Shown: positions 37,798-42,103 of the stretch, piece after piece
Numbering within the stretch: position 1 is the stretch's first letter
Layout of the letters: each line of letters begins with the position of its first letter
Source: Sulfurimonas sp. GWF2_37_8
Lineage (GTDB): Bacteria; Campylobacterota; Campylobacteria; Campylobacterales; Sulfurimonadaceae
NCBI GenBank assembly: GCA_001829625.1
Contig: MIBW01000005.1
Coordinates: forward strand, 1,242-43,344
Reading direction: 5' to 3'
DNA: 42,103 bases
Notes under the pieces: model-generated
The model's database searches: none
What the model was told of the DNA's origin: nothing
Seen by the model: the letters and a program-made list of their open reading frames with translations, nothing else
Position numbers and translations under genes: made by a program

Positions 37798-37803
37798 TAT
37801 AAT
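37798..37803 (+). promoter_or_regulatory. Putative -10 box (TATAAT) of recA
   Basis: CCATATAATGAG 32 nt upstream of the chosen recA start. Confidence 0.45.
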
Positions 37804-37834
37804 GAGTCTAAATTTAATAATAAGTGAGCCCAAG

Positions 37835-38872
37835 ATGGATGCAAACAAACAAAAATCATTAGACTTAGCAATGAAACAAATCGATAAAGCGTTTGGTAAA
37901 GGCGCTTTGATGAGACTAGGCGATAAAGAGTTCGAGCCTATTAAAGCGATAAGCACAGGTTCTCTTGGGCTTGACCTAGCACTTGGAATAGGCGGAGTAC
38001 CTCAGGGTCGTGTTGTTGAGATTTATGGACCTGAGAGTTCTGGTAAAACAACTTTAGCCCTTCAAATAACTGCAGAGTGTCAAAAAGCCGGTGGCGTTTG
38101 TGCATTTATAGATGCGGAACATGCTTTGGATGTTATTTATGCTAAAAATCTGGGTGTTGACATTGACAATCTTCTTGTCTCACAACCAGATTATGGCGAG
38201 CAGGCTTTAGACATTGTTGAAACAATTGCTAGAAGTGGTGCAATTGATTTAATAGTTATCGACTCTGTTGCTGCGCTTACACCAAAATCTGAAATAGAAG
38301 GCGAAATGTCCGACCAAAATGTTGGAGTTCAAGCCAGACTTATGTCAAAAGCTCTTCGTAAACTTACGGGTGTTTTACACAAAATGAATTGTACAGTGAT
38401 TTTCATCAACCAAATTCGTATGAAAATTGGAATGATGGGTTATGGTTCTCCAGAGACAACAACAGGCGGAAATGCCCTCAAGTTTTATGCCTCTGTTCGT
38501 ATAGATGTCCGTCGTATAGCAGCACTTAAACAGGGCGAAAGTAATATTGGTAATCGTGTTAAAGCAAAAGTTATAAAAAATAAAGTTGCTCCTCCATTTC
38601 GTCAGGCTGAGTTTGATATAATGTTCGGAGAGGGCATCTCTAAAGAGGGTGAACTTGTTGATTATGGCGTGAAGCTTGACATCATAGATAAAAGTGGAGC
38701 ATGGTTCTCTTATGGAGAGACAAAACTCGGTCAAGGACGTGAAAACGTTAAAGCAAAGTTCAAAGAAGAGCCAGAACTTGCTCGCGAAATAGAAGAAAAA
38801 ATAAAAGCTGCTATGGGAATGAGTACACTAATGACGATGGAAACTTCAGATATAGAAGAGTTTGACGAATAA
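37835..38872 (+). CDS. recA: Recombinase RecA
   Basis: [45 protein letters not shown] opens at 37802 but that ATG overlaps a TATAAT so MDANKQ at 37835 is preferred. Confidence 0.98.
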   Translation: MDANKQKSLDLAMKQIDKAFGKGALMRLGDKEFEPIKAISTGSLGLDLALGIGGVPQGRVVEIYGPESSGKTTLALQITAECQKAGGVCAFIDAEHALDVIYAKNLGVDIDNLLVSQPDYGEQALDIVETIARSGAIDLIVIDSVAALTPKSEIEGEMSDQNVGVQARLMSKALRKLTGVLHKMNCTVIFINQIRMKIGMMGYGSPETTTGGNALKFYASVRIDVRRIAALKQGESNIGNRVKAKVIKNKVAPPFRQAEFDIMFGEGISKEGELVDYGVKLDIIDKSGAWFSYGETKLGQGRENVKAKFKEEPELAREIEEKIKAAMGMSTLMTMETSDIEEFDE

Positions 38873-38894
38873 TTTTAAAAAAAGAGGTGAATAT

Positions 38895-40163
38895 ATGTTT
38901 ATAGATAATGTGAGTGCGATAGAAGTAATGGATTCACGTGGAAATCCAACAGTAAAAGCAACAGTTGTACTGAGTGATGGAACAGTAGCCAGTGCAATCG
39001 TTCCTTCAGGTGCAAGTACAGGTAAACGCGAAGCGCTTGAGTTGCGTGATGGCGGAAGCCGTTATATGGGTAAGGGAGTGTTACAAGCAGTTGAAAACGT
39101 AAATTCTCAAATATCAGATGCCCTTATAGGTTTATCTCCTTTTAATCAGGCAGTTATTGACGCGACAATGAAAGAGCTTGATGGAACTGAAAACTATGGC
39201 AACCTTGGTGCAAACGCAGTTCTTGGTGTTTCTATGGCAGTTGCTCGTGCTGCAGCACAAAGTCTTGGTGTACCACTTTACCGTTACTTAGGTGGAGCAA
39301 ACGCTATGGTTATGCCAACTCCTATGCTCAATATTATCAATGGCGGAAGCCATGCTGACAACTCTGTTGACTTTCAGGAATATATGATTATGCCTATTGG
39401 TTTTGAGGATTTTGCAACATCACTTCAAGCATCTGCTGAAGTGTATCATAACCTTAAAGCGATTTTAAAAGCGAAAAAACACAATACGGCACTTGGTGAT
39501 GAGGGTGGTTTTGCGCCAGATCTTAGCTCAAATGAAGAACCTATCCAAATTATAATGGAAGCTATAGAAAAAGCTGGTTACAAAGCGGGAGAGCAAATGG
39601 CAATCGCACTCGACGTTGCTGCTTCAGAACTTGTATGCGAAGGTGGGTATAAGCTTGATTCTGAAAATAGAACAGTAAGTTCTGCTGAACTTGTTGACTA
39701 TTATGTTGACCTTTGCACAAAATACCCGATTGTATCTATCGAAGACGGCTTGAGTGAAGATGACTGGGCTGGTTGGAAAATTCTTACTGAAAAACTTGGA
39801 AACAAAGTACAACTCGTAGGAGATGATTTGTTTGTTACAAATGCAAGTATTTTAAGTGAAGGCATACAAAAAGGTATCGCGAACTCTATTCTTATCAAAC
39901 CAAACCAAATAGGTTCAGTTTCTGAGACGATGCTTACTGTGCGTTTAGCACAAAGAAATGGTTACAAATGTGTTATGAGCCACCGTTCAGGTGAGAGTGA
40001 AGATGCATTTATTGCTGATTTTGCAGTTGCCTTAAACTGTGGCGAGATCAAAACTGGATCAACTGCACGTGGTGAGCGAACTGCTAAATACAACCGTCTT
40101 TTAGAGATTGAGAACGAAGTTGTTTATAGTGAATATTTAGGCTCTACACTTTTCAAACACTAA
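38895..40163 (+). CDS. eno: Enolase
   Basis: [75 protein letters not shown] before ATG 38895. Confidence 0.98.
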   Translation: MFIDNVSAIEVMDSRGNPTVKATVVLSDGTVASAIVPSGASTGKREALELRDGGSRYMGKGVLQAVENVNSQISDALIGLSPFNQAVIDATMKELDGTENYGNLGANAVLGVSMAVARAAAQSLGVPLYRYLGGANAMVMPTPMLNIINGGSHADNSVDFQEYMIMPIGFEDFATSLQASAEVYHNLKAILKAKKHNTALGDEGGFAPDLSSNEEPIQIIMEAIEKAGYKAGEQMAIALDVAASELVCEGGYKLDSENRTVSSAELVDYYVDLCTKYPIVSIEDGLSEDDWAGWKILTEKLGNKVQLVGDDLFVTNASILSEGIQKGIANSILIKPNQIGSVSETMLTVRLAQRNGYKCVMSHRSGESEDAFIADFAVALNCGEIKTGSTARGERTAKYNRLLEIENEVVYSEYLGSTLFKH

Positions 40164-40172
40164 GTCACTTCT

Positions 40173-40451
40173 ATGGATAATGAAGAGCTTTATGACACTA
40201 TAGACAATTCGCAAAGTTTGACGCAACGTTACCTTGGAGTACCGTTAGCAAAGTTTTTGCTTATGTTTTTTATGGTCATTGGCTTTGGTGTTTATTTGGG
40301 AATGCTTCTTTATGGAACTAACTCACTTGAAGTTCTTTTTGGGCTTCAGGATTATGAAACCTATCTTCAAGGTGAAGTTGACAGACTAAAAAATGAAAAC
40401 GCAGAACTGCAGCGGGAGTATTTTGAGCTTAAAGAGATTTCTGCTCAATAA
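40173..40451 (+). CDS. FtsB/DivIC-like septum formation protein
   Basis: One TM helix followed by coiled coil GEVDRLKNENAELQREYFELKEI. Confidence 0.7.
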   Translation: MDNEELYDTIDNSQSLTQRYLGVPLAKFLLMFFMVIGFGVYLGMLLYGTNSLEVLFGLQDYETYLQGEVDRLKNENAELQREYFELKEISAQ

Positions 40452-40496
40452 CTCGCTATAATAACCATCAACTAAATTGCCCTAGGAGCGTAAAAG

Positions 40497-41159
40497 ATGA
40501 AAGTTTTAATAGCAATATTTCTACTTTTATCAGCTCTTGTCGCAAGAGAAAACCCTTTTTTTCCAACTGAGGGAGAAAAAGAACTCCCTTTTACATCCAA
40601 TGATGTGAAAAATCTTCCTGCCTTGCAGCGCGCAAGTATTTCTCTCCCATCTAAAGCAAGAGTTCTTGAGAGTGTTAGTGTAAAATATAAAAATCTTGAT
40701 GGTTCAACTGAGAGTAAAACTATCGAAGTAGAAAATACAATCGACTGGCATTTACCAATCTTTGTCACACAAAGCTACCCCTCTTCAAATACTCAAGAGA
40801 TAAAGAGTGAAAAGAGAGAGGAAGTAAAACAAGCTAAAGAGATAAAAAACAAACAAGGGCTTGAAAAGATTGCTTCTATAGCATACGCCGACTTTTATAC
40901 ATCAGGAAAAAGCCTTCAAGTAAATACGAAAGATGAGCTTATGAGAAACTTTTTACTTTCGCATCCACACAGAATAGTCCTTGATTTTAAAAGAGATGCA
41001 AATATTAAAGCTTACACAAAAGAAATTTCACAAAATATTTTTTCAAAAATTAGAGTAGGAAATCACTCTGGTTATTATCGTGTTGTTATCGAGCTTGACG
41101 GATATTATAGATACACTCTTGCAAATACTAACACAGGATATACAATCACACTGCGTTAG
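40497..41159 (+). CDS. AMIN domain-containing protein
   Basis: Signal peptide and C-terminal HRIVLDFKRDANIKAYTKEI...RVGNHSGYYRVVIELDG. Confidence 0.75.
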   Translation: MKVLIAIFLLLSALVARENPFFPTEGEKELPFTSNDVKNLPALQRASISLPSKARVLESVSVKYKNLDGSTESKTIEVENTIDWHLPIFVTQSYPSSNTQEIKSEKREEVKQAKEIKNKQGLEKIASIAYADFYTSGKSLQVNTKDELMRNFLLSHPHRIVLDFKRDANIKAYTKEISQNIFSKIRVGNHSGYYRVVIELDGYYRYTLANTNTGYTITLR

Positions 41160-41160
41160 T

Positions 41161-41322
41161 TTAGGATTTAAAAAACGAGTAGATAAATCTTAAAAAGCCA
41201 CTCTCTCTTTTCCCTTGTTCAAGCTTAAAAGCTTGAGGTTTCTTCTTTTTTGTTTGCTCATGCAGTTTATTTTCAAGATAACTTGAGGCTAGATGAAGAA
41301 AGCTAGGCTCAAATTTATTCAT
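41161..41322 (-). CDS. Small basic hypothetical protein (53 aa) MNKFEPSFLHLASSYLENKLHEQTKKKKPQAFKLEQGKRESGFLRFIYSFFKS
   Basis: Own reverse-strand translation; start overlaps the OmpA/MotB-like gene stop; below the ORF-track length cut-off. Confidence 0.5.
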   Translation of the reverse strand: MNKFEPSFLHLASSYLENKLHEQTKKKKPQAFKLEQGKRESGFLRFIYSFFKS

Positions 41323-42103
41323 AGTCCAAAATCCTCTCTATTTCATGAAGAGCATCATCGTTTTTAAGGGTAAATTTTATCTCTATTCTTCGTGAGAGTT
41401 CTTTATCTTCTTGAGCTTTTTTATCTTTGATTGTATCTTGATCTGCTCTTCCGCTTGCAAGTAAAAGTGGTTTGAGATTATTGTTTTCAGTAAAATCAAG
41501 CGTCAATAGATAACGCATAACGGCGTAAGCTCTTTTTTGAGAAAGGTCGAGGTTGTAGAGATAGGTTCCATCACTATCTGTATGTCCTTCGATGATGATT
41601 TTATCAAGCTGATTTTTTATATTTTTATTGGAAGTGAGTGCACCTACATAGTTAATAAATACTTTTTTAAGCTCATTTTTAGATGACTCCTTAAGTTCTG
41701 CACTTCCTTTATCAAAGAGAATATTTGAAGAGAGCCTCAATGAACCGCTTATAGGGTCAATCTGTATATTTTTGCCTAAGTTTTGTTTGAGCTCGGCTAT
41801 GACTTTTATTTTTATACCTGTGAGACTTTTAATCTTTGCTTTTTGCTCTTGGAGTTTCGCGATAAGAATGTCATATTTGCTTTGATTTTCTAGAAGTACA
41901 TTTTCTTTGTTTGCAAGTTCACCTGAGAGAGCTAAAATTGTTGCGTTTAGATCATCTATATGCATTGATTGAGAGAGTAAAACGCTGTTGAGATTAATAA
42001 TCTCTTGCGTGGTAAGTTCTAGTGCCTTTTCTTTATCACTGAGTTCATTTGTTCTTTGCGCGAGCAGGGCTTGGAGTCTCTGAACTTCAATATCCCGCAA
42101 CAA
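41315..42103 (-). CDS. OmpA/MotB C-terminal domain protein with coiled coil (5' truncated by window edge)
   Basis: LFDKGSAELKESSKNELKKVF...IIIEGHTDSDGTYLYNLDLSQKRAYAVMRYLL. Confidence 0.88.
   Translation of the reverse strand: MLRDIEVQRLQALLAQRTNELSDKEKALELTTQEIINLNSVLLSQSMHIDDLNATILALSGELANKENVLLENQSKYDILIAKLQEQKAKIKSLTGIKIKVIAELKQNLGKNIQIDPISGSLRLSSNILFDKGSAELKESSKNELKKVFINYVGALTSNKNIKNQLDKIIIEGHTDSDGTYLYNLDLSQKRAYAVMRYLLTLDFTENNNLKPLLLASGRADQDTIKDKKAQEDKELSRRIEIKFTLKNDDALHEIERILDYE

Noticed and set aside
37802-37834. N-terminal extension of recA ([11 protein letters not shown])
   Set aside because: The ATG overlaps a TATAAT promoter element and RecA normally begins near MDANKQKSL.
1-42103. 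CRISPR arrays, rRNA or tRNA genes
   Set aside because: No regularly spaced identical repeats and no cloverleaf or rRNA-like sequence recognised by eye; a tRNAscan/Infernal run would be needed for certainty.

Overview
The window is a gene-dense, AT-rich bacterial chromosome segment with no rRNA, tRNA, CRISPR array or transposase that I could see. Gene content points to a free-living Campylobacterota of the Sulfurimonas type (inference): mqnD futalosine pathway, recA-eno-FtsB-like-AMIN order, cdsA-dxr-tsaD, fliQ, TIGR04219-like porin, DUF481 protein. Main blocks: (1) outer-membrane protein plus ZnuA/ZnuB-like metal uptake; (2) rhodanese, DUF309, MscS, DUF481, MFS, SYLF and CobQ genes; (3) a two-gene AAA ATPase plus DUF4276-like module, a plausible defence system; (4) a Trk/Ktr K+ transporter with an orphan KdpDE-like two-component system and an unannotated 32-35 aa membrane miniprotein; (5) YcaO plus a membrane partner; (6) a double-SBP/GGDEF protein and a TonB receptor; (7) a nitrate-assimilation cluster (NasA/NarB, NrtABC-like transporter, SUMT, NirA-like reductase); (8) housekeeping genes to the end. 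The most unusual signal is at nucleotide level. The heptamer AAACGCA/TGCGTTT occurs roughly 65-70 times by manual count, versus about 5 expected from composition and about 10 for each sibling AAACGC[G/C/T]. It occurs in both orientations, in several reading frames and in intergenic DNA. It is a candidate DNA-uptake-like, Chi-like or other architecture-imparting sequence. Other notable items are an intergenic palindrome family with compensatory stem changes, a perfect hairpin between nrtA and nrtB built from an AAACGCA pair, and a KtrB-like gene whose only well-placed start codon appears to be ATA.
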